Positions 39,789 through 49,407 of a stretch of 64,000 bases of DNA are shown here, in pieces. Numbering within the stretch: the stretch's first letter is position 1; every line of letters starts with the position of its first letter. Under the pieces are notes generated by a model, which worked only from the letters and a program-made list of their open reading frames with translations, made no database searches and was not told where the DNA came from. The position numbers and the translations under genes are program-made. Source of the DNA: Verrucomicrobiaceae bacterium E54 (GTDB lineage: Bacteria; Verrucomicrobiota; Verrucomicrobiia; Verrucomicrobiales; Akkermansiaceae); NCBI GenBank assembly GCA_022548915.1, contig JAKZES010000008.1:62001-126000 (forward strand), given 5' to 3'.

Positions 39789-39864
39789 GCGGGGCGAGGT
39801 CGAAAAGTTCTAGGCTGGCGTGGGGGGTTGCGTCGAATGGCAATTCGGGCTTTCGTCCCCCCGG

Positions 39865-40971
39865 GTGAACGATCGAGGGAAAAGAAAGGAGCTGAAGGTC
39901 ATCGAGGACGAGGCAACGCCCTCGGAGGACGTCCTTCGGCTCAAGAGCACCGACGAAGCCGTCGAAGCCGAACCCGTGGACCGCCTGCCGGTGGCTCCGC
40001 CCCCGGAAGAGGCCACCCGCCTGGATGCCGGTGGCACCGACGAGGAACGCCGCACCCACGAGCCGGATATCGACGTCATCATCGACGCCGAGGAGGAGGC
40101 CCGCGACCCTGAGGAGGAATGGGTCGGGACCCGCAAGCCGGTGCCCTACGGCTGGTTCGTGCTGATCGCCCTGATCGTGGTGCTCGCCGTGGTCGGCTCG
40201 ACCTTGGTTGGCCGGAACGACGAACCCGGCACCGGAGAAGTCGCGCGCGAGGCGGCGAGCGAACGGGTCGAGGCCGACGTCACCGCCGAACTCGAGGCCG
40301 AGGCCCTGGTCGCGGAGGTCGAAGGCCGGATCACCCGCTATCTCGCCGCCGGCACGGTCGAGGAGTTGCTTCCCCACGTCCGCCATCCGGACCGGGTCGA
40401 GCCCTTGATCCGCGAATGGTATCGGAACAGAAACATCGAACCGCGCGAGTTCCGGAGACTGATGGTTTTCGAACCTCTCAATATCGGCACGAGCACCTTC
40501 TGGAAGTCGGTGGTGACGGTGGCATCCGGCAACGGAGACCAGGAGGAACTGGAGCCCATTCTTCTCGAACAAACCGGTCCCGATTCGGTGCGGATCGACT
40601 GGGAAACCTCGGTCCGCCACCAACCGATGCCATGGGACGAGTTCGTCAGCGAACGCCCCGAAGGCCAGGCCATGGATTTCCGGGTCAAGGTGGCGCCGGA
40701 TCTTCGCGGCTTTTACAGCCACGAGTTCCGCGATGATCAGGTGTGGAGGGGATTCGAGCTCACCGCCCCCGACGCGGAGGACTTCATGATCGGCTACCTG
40801 AAGCGGGGCAGCGACCTCGAGCGGAAGATGTACGAGCTCTACCTCGACAACGGCAAACGGGCGATGACGCTGATTCTGCGGTTGTCGATCCCCGAAGGCA
40901 CCCAGTCGCCACGGGGGGTGGTGATCGAAAAAATCGTCAGCCCCCATTGGCTGATCGTCGATTCCGATTGA
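39865..40971 (+). CDS. Single-pass membrane protein of unknown function
   Basis: About 368 residues. An acidic, proline-containing cytoplasmic tail of ~90 residues precedes one transmembrane helix (YGWFVLIALIVVLAVVGSTLV, ~95-115). The periplasmic part begins with a helical Glu/Ala-rich stretch and contains YLAAGTVEELLPHVRHPDRVEPLIREWY, then a beta-rich domain ending IEKIVSPHWLIVDSD. Verrucomicrobial genomes carry many such anchored proteins, and I do not recognise a named domain. Start uncertain: GTG 39865 is chosen, while GTG 39820 is in frame. It lies 52 bp before the phosphatase-superfamily gene. Confidence 0.6.
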   Translation: MNDRGKRKELKVIEDEATPSEDVLRLKSTDEAVEAEPVDRLPVAPPPEEATRLDAGGTDEERRTHEPDIDVIIDAEEEARDPEEEWVGTRKPVPYGWFVLIALIVVLAVVGSTLVGRNDEPGTGEVAREAASERVEADVTAELEAEALVAEVEGRITRYLAAGTVEELLPHVRHPDRVEPLIREWYRNRNIEPREFRRLMVFEPLNIGTSTFWKSVVTVASGNGDQEELEPILLEQTGPDSVRIDWETSVRHQPMPWDEFVSERPEGQAMDFRVKVAPDLRGFYSHEFRDDQVWRGFELTAPDAEDFMIGYLKRGSDLERKMYELYLDNGKRAMTLILRLSIPEGTQSPRGVVIEKIVSPHWLIVDSD

Positions 40972-41023
40972 TGCCTCCTCGCCGCTTGATGGACGGGATC
41001 GAGACTGCCAGTTTCCCCCCGTT

Positions 41024-43207
41024 GTGAGTTCCGAAGCCCAGAAACACCGGACTGGTCGCGGCGTCGCCGTCGGGATCGCCGTGTTCCTCGTGCTTCAGTT
41101 CGGGGCGGCGTTGTGGCGCCTTACCCACTCGGGCGGGATGGACAACAAGTTCAGCCGGATCGCCATCGAGGACCACCGGGGTTACGTGATCTCCCAGAAT
41201 CTCCACGCGCTGCTCGCCTACGCCCTGATCGGCCTGGCCGGATGGCTGGTCGTGATGCCGGTGGCGACCTTCCTCCGACGTCGCTTGAGGAGGAAAATCC
41301 CGGCCGCCGTCATCGGCTTCGGCGGGGCCTTCCTGCTCCATGGCTACTTCATGTTCCGGCTCGCCCACGCCCGACCGTATTTCACCGGCGACGCATCGTT
41401 TGGCGACTGGTACTACGGCATCCTCCGGCTGCCGCCGGAACCATGGCAAACCTGGGTCAACGGATTCATCTTCGACACCCTTCCCATCATCGGACTTTTC
41501 GCCGTCACCCTCTGGTGGTTCATCCGCTTCCGTCCAGCCGGTCGCCTGATCTTCGGCGGCCTGATGCTCCTGCTCGCCATCCTGGGTTTCGTGGAACAGC
41601 ACGGCTTCACCGGATCGGCAATGGTTTCGGAGAATTCGGGAACGAAACCCCTCAACGTCATCTTCATCGGCTCGGATTCCTTGCGGGGCGACCGGCTGGG
41701 CTACGCCGGCTACCGGCCGGGCCGCACCGACGGCCCCGCGGCCGATGGAGTCTCGCCCAACATCGACCGGTGGGCTGCGGACGCAGTGGTGTTCGACGCC
41801 TGCCGGACACCCATCGGATCGACGCTCGAATCCGGCGTCTCGCTGATGACATCGTCCTATCCCCACACCCACGGGCTGCGCCAGATGTTCGCCAGCCGCG
41901 ATCAGATCGAGGGCCTTGACCGGAAGACCACGGCGCTTGCCGAAATCCTGCGCGAGCACGGCTACGAAACCGCCGCCATCGGCGACTGGTGCGCCGGCTA
42001 CTACCAGCTCACCCCGCTGGGCTTCGACGAGATCGACGTCTCGAGTTTCGACAGCTTCCGGATCTACGTCAGCCAGGTGGTGCTGATGGCCCATTTCGTG
42101 GTGCCCCTTTACTTCGACAACGAGCTCGGCAGCCGGCTCTTTCCCCAGATCCGGTCCTTCGCCCAGTTCGTCACTCCCGAAGTGGTGACCGAAAGGGTCG
42201 AGAAGAAGATCCAGCGGCAGGCCATGAGCGGCCGGCCCTTTTTCTGGCACGTGTTCTATTCCTGCAATCACCTCCCCTACCGATCGGCGGAACCCTACAA
42301 CCGGATGTTCAGCGATCCCGACTACGCAGGTCCCAACACGACCGGCGTCGACTTCGACATCGACGCCTTCATCGGCGGCACCGACGTCGAGACGAAGTGG
42401 TCCGCCCTGCCCGAGAAGGAGGTCCGGCAGATCCGAGCGCTCTTCGATGGATGCACCCGGCAGTTTGATACGAACTTCGGCCGGGTCATCCGGTCCCTCG
42501 ACGAGCATGGCCTGCTGGACCACACCATCGTCGTGCTGGTGTCCGACCACGGCGATGACCTCTATGGCCCCGGACTCACCCTCGGGCACGGACTCAGTTT
42601 CAACGGCGCCGACCCCTCCTACCACGTGCCCCTCGCAATCCGGGTGCCGGATCGTCCGGCGCACCGGTTCCACGAACCGGTCCGGACCCTCGATGTTGCC
42701 CCAACCATCACCGGCCTGCTGGGGATTGAGACTCCGGACGAATGGGAAGGTCGCGATCTCGGCCCATGGCTGCGGAATCCCGCCAAGGCCTCACCGCTCC
42801 CGTTCTACGGAGAAACCCAGTTCCCCTTCATCCAGTTCCGGGTCCCCGGCATCGAACGTCCCCAGCTCCCGCCGATGGATGGACTCACCGAAGTCGATGC
42901 GGATTTCAACCATCAGTTCGTGCTGCGCCCGGACTTCAGGGACCTGGTCATCGATTCGAAGCAACGCTGCCTGCGGACGCGCGATTGGAAGGTGGTCTGC
43001 ACTCCCACGGTTTCGGGGGGCCGGCACTTCCAGCTTTTCCACACCGCCACCGATCCCCACTGCCGCAGGGACCTGGCCGCCGAGCGGCCCGAGGTTATCG
43101 AGCCCATGAAACGGGCCTTGAATGCCTGGATCGATGACCGGGTCGAAACCTTGATCCCGGAAATTTTTCCGGATGGAGAACCGGCGGGATCAGATCCCCA
43201 GCACTGA
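41024..43207 (+). CDS. Membrane-bound alkaline-phosphatase-superfamily (sulfatase-fold) transferase or hydrolase
   Basis: The 727-residue protein has ~4 N-terminal transmembrane helices and then a sulfatase-fold domain: FIGSDSLRGDRLGYAGY (metal Asp ~218), LMTSSYPHTHGLRQM, and VLVSDHGDD (~508, metal Asp/His). Aligning on SYPHTHG, the usual sulfatase C/S-x-P-S-R nucleophile is replaced by T-L-E-S-G, leaving Thr ~267. A Thr nucleophile behind membrane helices is the design of LtaS/EptA-type phospho-transferases rather than formylglycine sulfatases. So phosphoethanolamine or phosphoglycerol transfer to an envelope glycan is plausible, but unproven. GTG start; C-terminus overlaps ald by 18 bp tail-to-tail. 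Confidence 0.75.
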   Translation: MSSEAQKHRTGRGVAVGIAVFLVLQFGAALWRLTHSGGMDNKFSRIAIEDHRGYVISQNLHALLAYALIGLAGWLVVMPVATFLRRRLRRKIPAAVIGFGGAFLLHGYFMFRLAHARPYFTGDASFGDWYYGILRLPPEPWQTWVNGFIFDTLPIIGLFAVTLWWFIRFRPAGRLIFGGLMLLLAILGFVEQHGFTGSAMVSENSGTKPLNVIFIGSDSLRGDRLGYAGYRPGRTDGPAADGVSPNIDRWAADAVVFDACRTPIGSTLESGVSLMTSSYPHTHGLRQMFASRDQIEGLDRKTTALAEILREHGYETAAIGDWCAGYYQLTPLGFDEIDVSSFDSFRIYVSQVVLMAHFVVPLYFDNELGSRLFPQIRSFAQFVTPEVVTERVEKKIQRQAMSGRPFFWHVFYSCNHLPYRSAEPYNRMFSDPDYAGPNTTGVDFDIDAFIGGTDVETKWSALPEKEVRQIRALFDGCTRQFDTNFGRVIRSLDEHGLLDHTIVVLVSDHGDDLYGPGLTLGHGLSFNGADPSYHVPLAIRVPDRPAHRFHEPVRTLDVAPTITGLLGIETPDEWEGRDLGPWLRNPAKASPLPFYGETQFPFIQFRVPGIERPQLPPMDGLTEVDADFNHQFVLRPDFRDLVIDSKQRCLRTRDWKVVCTPTVSGGRHFQLFHTATDPHCRRDLAAERPEVIEPMKRALNAWIDDRVETLIPEIFPDGEPAGSDPQH

Positions 43208-44302
43208 GGCAGCCGAACCAACCGCAATCCCGTGGGCCTCGCCCACCGGGCCACAGGTCAGCCTTCCCCCGTGGCAGTTGATTCCACCCAGCAGGTCCGG
43301 GTGCCTTGAACAAGCGCCCGCCACCCCTTCCTCGGCAAGCAGGGCGACCCAGCGCTGGGTCACGTTGCACAGGGCCTGCGTCGCGGTCCGGGCATAAGCA
43401 CCCGGCATGTTGGCGACGCAGTAGTGGATCACGTCCTCCTCCACGAAAGTCGGTGCCTGGTGGGTCGTCGGCCGGGTGGTCTCGGCGCAGCCGCCCTGAT
43501 CGACGGCGATGTCGACAAACACGCTCCCCGGCGGCATCGCCCGGAGCATTTCGCGGGTGATTAACTTCGGTGCGGCAGCCCCGGGCACCAGCACGGCCCC
43601 GATCACCAGGTCGACGCGTGGCAGCAACTCGACGAGGTTGGTTTCGTTCGAATACACGGTGCGGGTTCCGTCCATGGTGATGTCCAGAAAGCGCATCCGG
43701 TCGAAGTCCACCTCGAGGATGGTCACGTCGGCCCCGATCCCCTTGGCCACCCGCGCGGCATTCACACCGGCGGTTCCTCCGCCGATGACCACCACCCGCC
43801 CCGGTGCGACCCCGGGCACGCCACCCAGCAGGATCCCCCGCCCGCCCGCGTGCTTCGCGAGGTGGTAGGAGCCCACGATCGATGACATCCGGCCCGCGAT
43901 CTCGCTCATCGGCTCGAGCAGCGGCAGGTGGCCGTTCACCTCGATCGTCTCATAGGCGATGGCCGTGCATCCGGACTTCATCAGGCCCTCGGTGAGGTCC
44001 TTTGATGCCGCCAGATGAAGGTAGGTGAAAAGGATGTGGCGGGGCTCGAGCATCGCGACCTCCGCGGGCTGCGGCTCCTTCACCTTCACGATCATCTCGG
44101 CCTCGCCGAAGACCGCCTCCGCGTCGGGAACGATGCGGGCTCCCTGGGCTTCATACTGGTGATCGGTGTAACTGGAGCCCTCACCGGCAGAGCTTTCGAC
44201 AAGCACCTCGTGGCCGCGGCGGACCAGTTCCCCGACCGCCCCCGGAATCATCGACACCCGGTGCTCCTGCGCTTTGATCTCCCTCGGAATGCCAATCTTC
44301 AT
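43190..44302 (-). CDS. ald: Alanine dehydrogenase
   Basis: A 370-residue protein aligned end-to-end with Ald: [34 protein letters not shown] (active-site Lys/His region), [25 protein letters not shown] (NAD-binding loop), [24 protein letters not shown] and [15 protein letters not shown]. It interconverts L-alanine and pyruvate plus ammonia. The stop overlaps the convergent gene by 18 bp. Some family members are annotated as transhydrogenase-like, but motif order fits Ald. Confidence 0.95.
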   Translation of the reverse strand: MKIGIPREIKAQEHRVSMIPGAVGELVRRGHEVLVESSAGEGSSYTDHQYEAQGARIVPDAEAVFGEAEMIVKVKEPQPAEVAMLEPRHILFTYLHLAASKDLTEGLMKSGCTAIAYETIEVNGHLPLLEPMSEIAGRMSSIVGSYHLAKHAGGRGILLGGVPGVAPGRVVVIGGGTAGVNAARVAKGIGADVTILEVDFDRMRFLDITMDGTRTVYSNETNLVELLPRVDLVIGAVLVPGAAAPKLITREMLRAMPPGSVFVDIAVDQGGCAETTRPTTHQAPTFVEEDVIHYCVANMPGAYARTATQALCNVTQRWVALLAEEGVAGACSRHPDLLGGINCHGGRLTCGPVGEAHGIAVGSAASVLGI

Positions 44303-44385
44303 ATGCGGGAGAATCTAAGCACACCGATCCCCCGTGTCGTGACCGAAAACCCCGCCATCGAAGGAATTTCTGGATAGAAACCGAC

Positions 44386-45900
44386 CTAAAGTGCGGCGTG
44401 CCTCCGGCTGTGGGCCGCGGAGAATCCGTAGATGGCGATCACCACAAAGCAGATGAACGGCAGATAGAACGAACCTCGAGTGGCTGAAGTTCCGAGGAAC
44501 GTTTCCATGTCCATGATCCCGCCCTGGAGCCGGGGCATGAAGGCCCCGCCGACAATCGCAAGAATCAGGCCCGCCGACGCGATCTTGGCGTCCGGGCCCA
44601 ACCCGTCGAGTGCGATGCCGTAGATGGTCGGGAACATCAACGACATGCAGGCCGAGATGGCCATCAGGCTGTAGAGTCCGGACATGCCCCCGAGGTGGAT
44701 CGCCCCCAAGGTCGCGAGCATCGCACCAATGGAGAGGATCAGCAGGAGTTTCCCCGGTGAGAGATACTTCAGGAAGAAGGTGCAGATGAAGCGGCTGCTG
44801 AGAAAGATCACCATCGCCCCGATGTTGTGGTTCTGGGCGGTTGCCTTGCTCATTCCCAGTTCGTTCTGGGCATACTGGATGATGAAGGTCCAGCACATGA
44901 TCTGGGCACCGACATAGAAGGTCTGGGCGACGACTCCGCCCAGGTAGAGCGGGTTGCGGAAAAGGCGTCCCAGAATGGCCGCAAGCGGCGAGTCCTCCCG
45001 TTCATCGTCGCCGTGCGAGGTGTGCGGCAGCTTGTTGACCAGAAAAAGCACCATCACTCCGATCACCACGAATCCGATGATCATGTACGGCGTGGAGACG
45101 ATTTTCAGGTCATGTTGCTGGAGTTCGGAGTGAGACACCCCCGCAAAGGTTGCAATCTTGCCCTCCTTGTAATCTCCGAGCGCCTCGGAAAGGTCGAGCT
45201 TCGCCGCGCCATCCTGCGCGTAGTGCTCGGAGACGTAGGCCCCGAGCACGGGGTCCTTGATCGGCTCCTCTTGTTCCGCCTCGAAGATCGGCAGCACGGC
45301 ATGCTCGGTCTCGGCCTTCTCGACCGGCCCATACTGGACCTGATAGGCATCGAAGTCGTTGCGGAAATCCTCGATCTGGAGATTCGAGAGGATGAACACG
45401 CTGGCCACCGTCATCCCGGTGAGCGAGCCGATCGGATTGAATGCCTGGGCGAGGTTGAGCCGCCGGGTGGCGGTCTTCGGATCCCCCATCGAAAGAATGT
45501 ACGGGTTGGCCGTGGTTTCGAGAAACGCCAGGCCGAAGGTGAGGATGTAGAGCGCGATGAGGAACAGGTTGAAGCTGGCATTCGATGCCGCCGGCACGCA
45601 CAACAGGGCACCCATCGAGTAGAGGACCAGGCCCAGGATGATGCCCGAGCGGTAGCTGAACCGCCGGATGAAGAGCGCCGCAGGAATGGCCATGGTGCCG
45701 TAACCGCCGTAAAAGGCCATCTGCACCCAGCTGCTCTGCGCGTTGTTGATTACGAATACATCCTTGAACGCGGCAACCAGGGGATTCGTGATGTCGTTCG
45801 CAAATCCCCACAGCGAGAAGAGGGAGGTGACGAGGATGAAGGAAACGAGAAACTTCCGGGGTACGACCGGGGCATCGGTCGGGGCGCTGGACTGGCTCAT
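44386..45900 (-). CDS. FucP-family sugar:H+ symporter (MFS)
   Basis: A 504-residue MFS transporter with ~12 transmembrane helices. The N-terminus SLFSLWGFANDITNPLVAAFKDVF and ETTANPYILSMGDPKTATRRLNLAQAFNPIGSLTG are typical of the L-fucose/glucose-galactose permease group. A ~90-residue hydrophilic loop (residues ~190-275) between the two halves is longer than in E. coli FucP. Likely substrate is a hexose or deoxyhexose; given fucosylated glycans in the neighbourhood, L-fucose is possible but not shown. Confidence 0.85.
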   Translation of the reverse strand: MSQSSAPTDAPVVPRKFLVSFILVTSLFSLWGFANDITNPLVAAFKDVFVINNAQSSWVQMAFYGGYGTMAIPAALFIRRFSYRSGIILGLVLYSMGALLCVPAASNASFNLFLIALYILTFGLAFLETTANPYILSMGDPKTATRRLNLAQAFNPIGSLTGMTVASVFILSNLQIEDFRNDFDAYQVQYGPVEKAETEHAVLPIFEAEQEEPIKDPVLGAYVSEHYAQDGAAKLDLSEALGDYKEGKIATFAGVSHSELQQHDLKIVSTPYMIIGFVVIGVMVLFLVNKLPHTSHGDDEREDSPLAAILGRLFRNPLYLGGVVAQTFYVGAQIMCWTFIIQYAQNELGMSKATAQNHNIGAMVIFLSSRFICTFFLKYLSPGKLLLILSIGAMLATLGAIHLGGMSGLYSLMAISACMSLMFPTIYGIALDGLGPDAKIASAGLILAIVGGAFMPRLQGGIMDMETFLGTSATRGSFYLPFICFVVIAIYGFSAAHSRRHAAL

Positions 45901-45979
45901 GGGTTGGGAAAGCTGAGGCTGGGGGTTAGATCAGCAGTTCGCCGCCCCACTGACAAAGCAATTCCCGCCGCAGCACCCC

Positions 45980-46462
45980 TCAGGGATCGGCGGGCTGAGG
46001 CTCCGCCGGTCCTTCCGACTCACCACCCGTGGCGGCATCCTCGATGCGCTCCCCGACCTTCTTGAGAAACCGTCCGGTGGCCTCGGCTCCCTTGCGGACT
46101 CCTTCCTCCGTCTTCTCACCCGCCGTCTGGAGGGCCTCCCCGGTCTTTTCGGCCGCGGTGGCGACCCCTTCGCGGGTTTTCTCGCCCGCGGTCTGAAGTC
46201 CCGTGCCGGTGGCCTCGATCGCCTGGTCGACCCGCTCGCCCACCGTCGGGCTTTCCTCCGCATCTTCCTCCGGTTCGGGCACGGGCAGTGCGGGCGGCAC
46301 CTCGGGTGCGGAGGGCTCGGTCGTCACATCCCCGGACGATTCCGCGACTGCCTCCTCCTGCTCCACCACCACCGTCGCCCGGGGGGCCTTCTCCTGCTTC
46401 TCGCATCCTGGCAGCGCCAGGACGGCGAGGCCGATCCACCACACGTTCCTCTTCATCCTCAC
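45980..46462 (-). CDS. Lipoprotein with LEA/apolipoprotein-like amphipathic repeats
   Basis: A 160-residue protein with a lipoprotein signal (LAVLALPGC, Cys at ~20), an acidic proline-rich spacer (~30-70), and three to four ~11-residue helical repeats of the form GEKTREGVATAAEKTGEAL (~85-140). The repeats resemble LEA group 3 and YtxH/entericidin-like envelope proteins, which are typically surface-tethered and stress related. Repeat DNA is also conserved in 33-bp steps, suggesting recent expansion. Function unknown. Confidence 0.65.
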   Translation of the reverse strand: MRMKRNVWWIGLAVLALPGCEKQEKAPRATVVVEQEEAVAESSGDVTTEPSAPEVPPALPVPEPEEDAEESPTVGERVDQAIEATGTGLQTAGEKTREGVATAAEKTGEALQTAGEKTEEGVRKGAEATGRFLKKVGERIEDAATGGESEGPAEPQPADP

Positions 46463-46495
46463 GATGTTGAACTACTTCCCGAGGAAGGGCAATGA

Positions 46496-48220
46496 TCAGT
46501 AAACGTCGCGCTGGTAGCGCTTGTCCTTCTTGAGCTGCTTGACGAAGGCCTCGGCTTCCTCGGCGCCCATCCCACCGTGCTTCTCGGCGATCATGTGCAA
46601 TGCGGAGTCCACGTCCTTGGCCATCCGCGAGGCGTCGCCGCAAACGTAGAATGAAGCCCCGTCCTGAAGCCACTTCCACATCTCCCCACCCTGCTGGAGC
46701 ATGAGGTGCTGGACATAGACCTTGTCCTTCTGGTCACGCGACCACGCGAGGTCGAGCTTCTGGAGCGTTCCGTCCTTCTGGAAGGCCGTGAGTTCCTCCT
46801 CGTAGAGAAAGTCGGTCTCGCGGTGCGGATTGCCGAACAGCAGCCAGTTGCCGCCCTTGGCGCCGGAGATCCGCCGCTCTTCAAGGAACGCACGGAACGG
46901 CGCGATCCCGGTCCCCGGGCCGACCATGATGATCGGTGTGTCGCCACTCCCGGGCAGACGGAAGGCCTTGTTGGAATGCACGTAGACGCCCGGCTGCTCG
47001 CCCTCGGCGCGATCCGCGAGGTAGGTCGTGCAGATGCCGCCGCGCTTCCGCCCGTGAGTCTCGTAACGCACGATGCCGGCACAGAGGTGGACTTCGCCCG
47101 GATGGGCATTGGGGCTCGAGGCAATCGAATAAAGCCGTGGCTGAAGCCTCTTGAGAACGCCCACGAAATCCTCGCCATCGGAAAAGTCCGCGGGATGATC
47201 GCAGACGAGATCGATCAGGTCGCGCCCCCAGACGAATTCCTCGTAAGCCTCCATGTCGTCGGCCTCCACCAGCGCCCGCAGGAACGGCGAGCCGCTCCGG
47301 GGCTGCCACTTGGTGATGATCGACTTGTTGATCGTGCCGATGTCGTAGGACCGGATCAGCGCCTCCCGCAACGGGCCTTCGGTGCCGTCCGGCAGGGGCA
47401 CGTCGGTATCCGTCTTGAACGGGAGATTCGCCAGGATCTCGTCCACCACCTCCGGCGGGTTTGCCGGCATCAGCCCGAGAGCATCGCCCACCTCATATTC
47501 GAGGCCCGAACCCTCGAGCGAGAGTTCGACGTGGTGGGTTTCCCTGGCCCCTCCCTTGTTGAGGTTGAAGTTCCGCAGGATGCGCGAGGGGAAAAGCCGA
47601 TGCTTCGAGTAGCCCTCCTCGGTCTGGTCCAGTGCATCGACCTGCGCCGGCATCACCTGAACCTCGGGCGCCAGCACGCTGATGATGCCTTCGTACCACT
47701 GCTTGAACTCGTCATCGAAATCGACGTCGCAGTCGATCCGGTCGACGATGCGCTTCGCGCCGAGCGCGGCGAAGCGTTCGTCGATGTCGATCCCGCACTT
47801 GCAGAAGTCCGGGTAGTCGGTGTCGCCGAGCGCGAGGACGGAATAGGACACCCCCTCGAGCTTCGGGGCCTCGTCACTCAGGATCCATTCGTAGAAATCG
47901 GCCGCATTGTCCGGCGGCTCACCGTCCCCGTAGGTCGAGGTGATGATGAGCACGTTGCTCTCCTTGGGAAGGCGGTCGCGGTCGTAGTCCGCCATGTCGA
48001 AGCTCTCGGGCTCGAAGTTGCCCTTCTTCAGCCGCTTGACGAGCTTTCGTGCCAGCCCTTCGGCATTGCCGGTCTGCGAACCCCAGAGAATGGTCGCCGG
48101 CACGGCGGGTCCACCCGGGGCACTGGGGATGGCCGCTCCGGCCAGCGCCTTGCTGAGAAAGTCTTCGAGCCACAGTCGCTGTTCGGCAGTAAAGGGAGCA
48201 TCGTCAGGGAGTCGAATCAT
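46496..48220 (-). CDS. CysJ/P450-reductase-like NADPH flavoprotein
   Basis: The ~574-residue diflavin protein has an N-terminal flavodoxin domain (WGSQTGNAEGLARKLVKRL, ITSTYGDGEPPDNA, LALGDTDYPDFCKCG), an FAD/connecting domain (RLYSIASSPNAHPGEVHL, GGICTTYLAD), and a C-terminal NADPH domain (IIMVGPGTGIAPFRAFLEER, YVCGDASRMAKDVDSAL, ending RYQRDVY). It moves electrons NADPH-FAD-FMN to a partner, usually the CysI sulfite reductase hemoprotein; no CysI gene is in the window. The ATG at 48220 starts MIRLPDDAPFTAEQRLWLEDF; a frame extending to 48271 adds unrelated residues. Confidence 0.87.
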   Translation of the reverse strand: MIRLPDDAPFTAEQRLWLEDFLSKALAGAAIPSAPGGPAVPATILWGSQTGNAEGLARKLVKRLKKGNFEPESFDMADYDRDRLPKESNVLIITSTYGDGEPPDNAADFYEWILSDEAPKLEGVSYSVLALGDTDYPDFCKCGIDIDERFAALGAKRIVDRIDCDVDFDDEFKQWYEGIISVLAPEVQVMPAQVDALDQTEEGYSKHRLFPSRILRNFNLNKGGARETHHVELSLEGSGLEYEVGDALGLMPANPPEVVDEILANLPFKTDTDVPLPDGTEGPLREALIRSYDIGTINKSIITKWQPRSGSPFLRALVEADDMEAYEEFVWGRDLIDLVCDHPADFSDGEDFVGVLKRLQPRLYSIASSPNAHPGEVHLCAGIVRYETHGRKRGGICTTYLADRAEGEQPGVYVHSNKAFRLPGSGDTPIIMVGPGTGIAPFRAFLEERRISGAKGGNWLLFGNPHRETDFLYEEELTAFQKDGTLQKLDLAWSRDQKDKVYVQHLMLQQGGEMWKWLQDGASFYVCGDASRMAKDVDSALHMIAEKHGGMGAEEAEAFVKQLKKDKRYQRDVY

Positions 48221-48324
48221 GTCGAGAAATGGTCCGGCTTGGGCGGGGGCGCAAGATGCGTGTGCCCGCAATCGCGTTCAAGCCTGTTTCATGCCAGTCG
48301 CCGCACTCTCTGGCCTCGCTCCCG

Positions 48325-49398
48325 TCAACGTTCCAGCAGCTTGAGCATTCTCGGCAACATCTTGCGGTAGAGCGTGTTGCGCCCGCCCCGCGACAACTGC
48401 TCGCCGATCAGGTCGGCCGGTGCGTCGGGATCGGCCGGTCCCGGTGCCTCGAAGTCGTGCCCGGGACTGCGCAGGGTCCGCATCAGGTGGCTCGATCCCG
48501 CTTCCCGGGAAACCTCGACACGAACGTCGCCGGCGGAGATTTCAAGGAGCCCGAGGGCCGCCGCATCGGAATCGGCCACCAGCACCGCTTCGATCGTGTG
48601 GCCCCCCTCGGTTTCAAACGAGAAGCCATCCTTGCGCCCGTCGGCGAGCCCGAGTTCGAGGCCATCGCGCCATCCCGCCTGGTTCGCCAACCATGCCAGG
48701 AGTTGCAGGGCGGTGAGGCGGTGCTTGGGGTGATGGACGATCCGTATGGAATCCACCGAGTCGAGGGATGCCAGCGCCACCGGATCATCGAAGAGCGAGG
48801 CCACGGAGACCCGGAACTGGTAGCAGCGCGTCCACGAAAGATCCTGCACCACGAGCCGCGACGAGCTGTCGTTGGCCTCGAGAATCCGCTCCAGCGAGGG
48901 CATCGGTTCACTCCAGTCCGAGCTATCGAACACGAAGCGGTCGATCAGGCTGTAAAATCTCTCGTTGAAGATCGGACTCAGCTCCCCCTGCCACCACAGG
49001 ATCAGCGGCAGATCCGAGTTGAGATGGGCGAAGACGGTGTTGCGGAGCCGTCCGGTCGCCCGCCCTGCCAGATGAAAGGCGATCTGTTCGCAGCAGACCG
49101 ACTTGCGGCCGTCGCGAAGGTGGCAGTGCGCGGTGATCCATGCCCGGATCGAGGTCTCGGGGGCGTCGTCCTCGATTCCGATCAGCAGCGCCCGGCAGGC
49201 ATGCTCGCGGGTGAGTTCCCTCACCGCCTGCGAATTCCGGACCAGGCAGTCCGGCTCCTCGGAATACACCGCCAGGTTGATCAACGACGCGTTGGTCCGC
49301 GCATCGTCCGCCTCCCAGAGCCGGTGCAGTTCATGGTCGATCTCGCCGATCGCCACTTCCTGTCCGAGCTCGGGATGGATGGAAAGCGTCTCACTCAT
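48325..49398 (-). CDS. opcA: OpcA-family glucose-6-phosphate dehydrogenase assembly protein
   Basis: A 357-residue protein with the OpcA layout: ARTNASLINLAVYSEEP near the N-terminus, EQIAFHLAGRATGRLRNTVFAHLNSDLPLILWWQGE in the middle, and FDSSDWSEP (~157). OpcA promotes G6PDH assembly or redox activation in cyanobacteria and actinobacteria. It starts 9 bp after the zwf stop, so they form one operon, which supports the call. Confidence 0.9.
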   Translation of the reverse strand: MSETLSIHPELGQEVAIGEIDHELHRLWEADDARTNASLINLAVYSEEPDCLVRNSQAVRELTREHACRALLIGIEDDAPETSIRAWITAHCHLRDGRKSVCCEQIAFHLAGRATGRLRNTVFAHLNSDLPLILWWQGELSPIFNERFYSLIDRFVFDSSDWSEPMPSLERILEANDSSSRLVVQDLSWTRCYQFRVSVASLFDDPVALASLDSVDSIRIVHHPKHRLTALQLLAWLANQAGWRDGLELGLADGRKDGFSFETEGGHTIEAVLVADSDAAALGLLEISAGDVRVEVSREAGSSHLMRTLRSPGHDFEAPGPADPDAPADLIGEQLSRGGRNTLYRKMLPRMLKLLER

Positions 49399-49407
49399 GT
49401 CCTTGAA

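Noticed and set aside
41024-43207. Annotation as a formylglycine sulfatase
   Set aside because: The C/S-x-P-S-R modification motif is absent at the aligned position.
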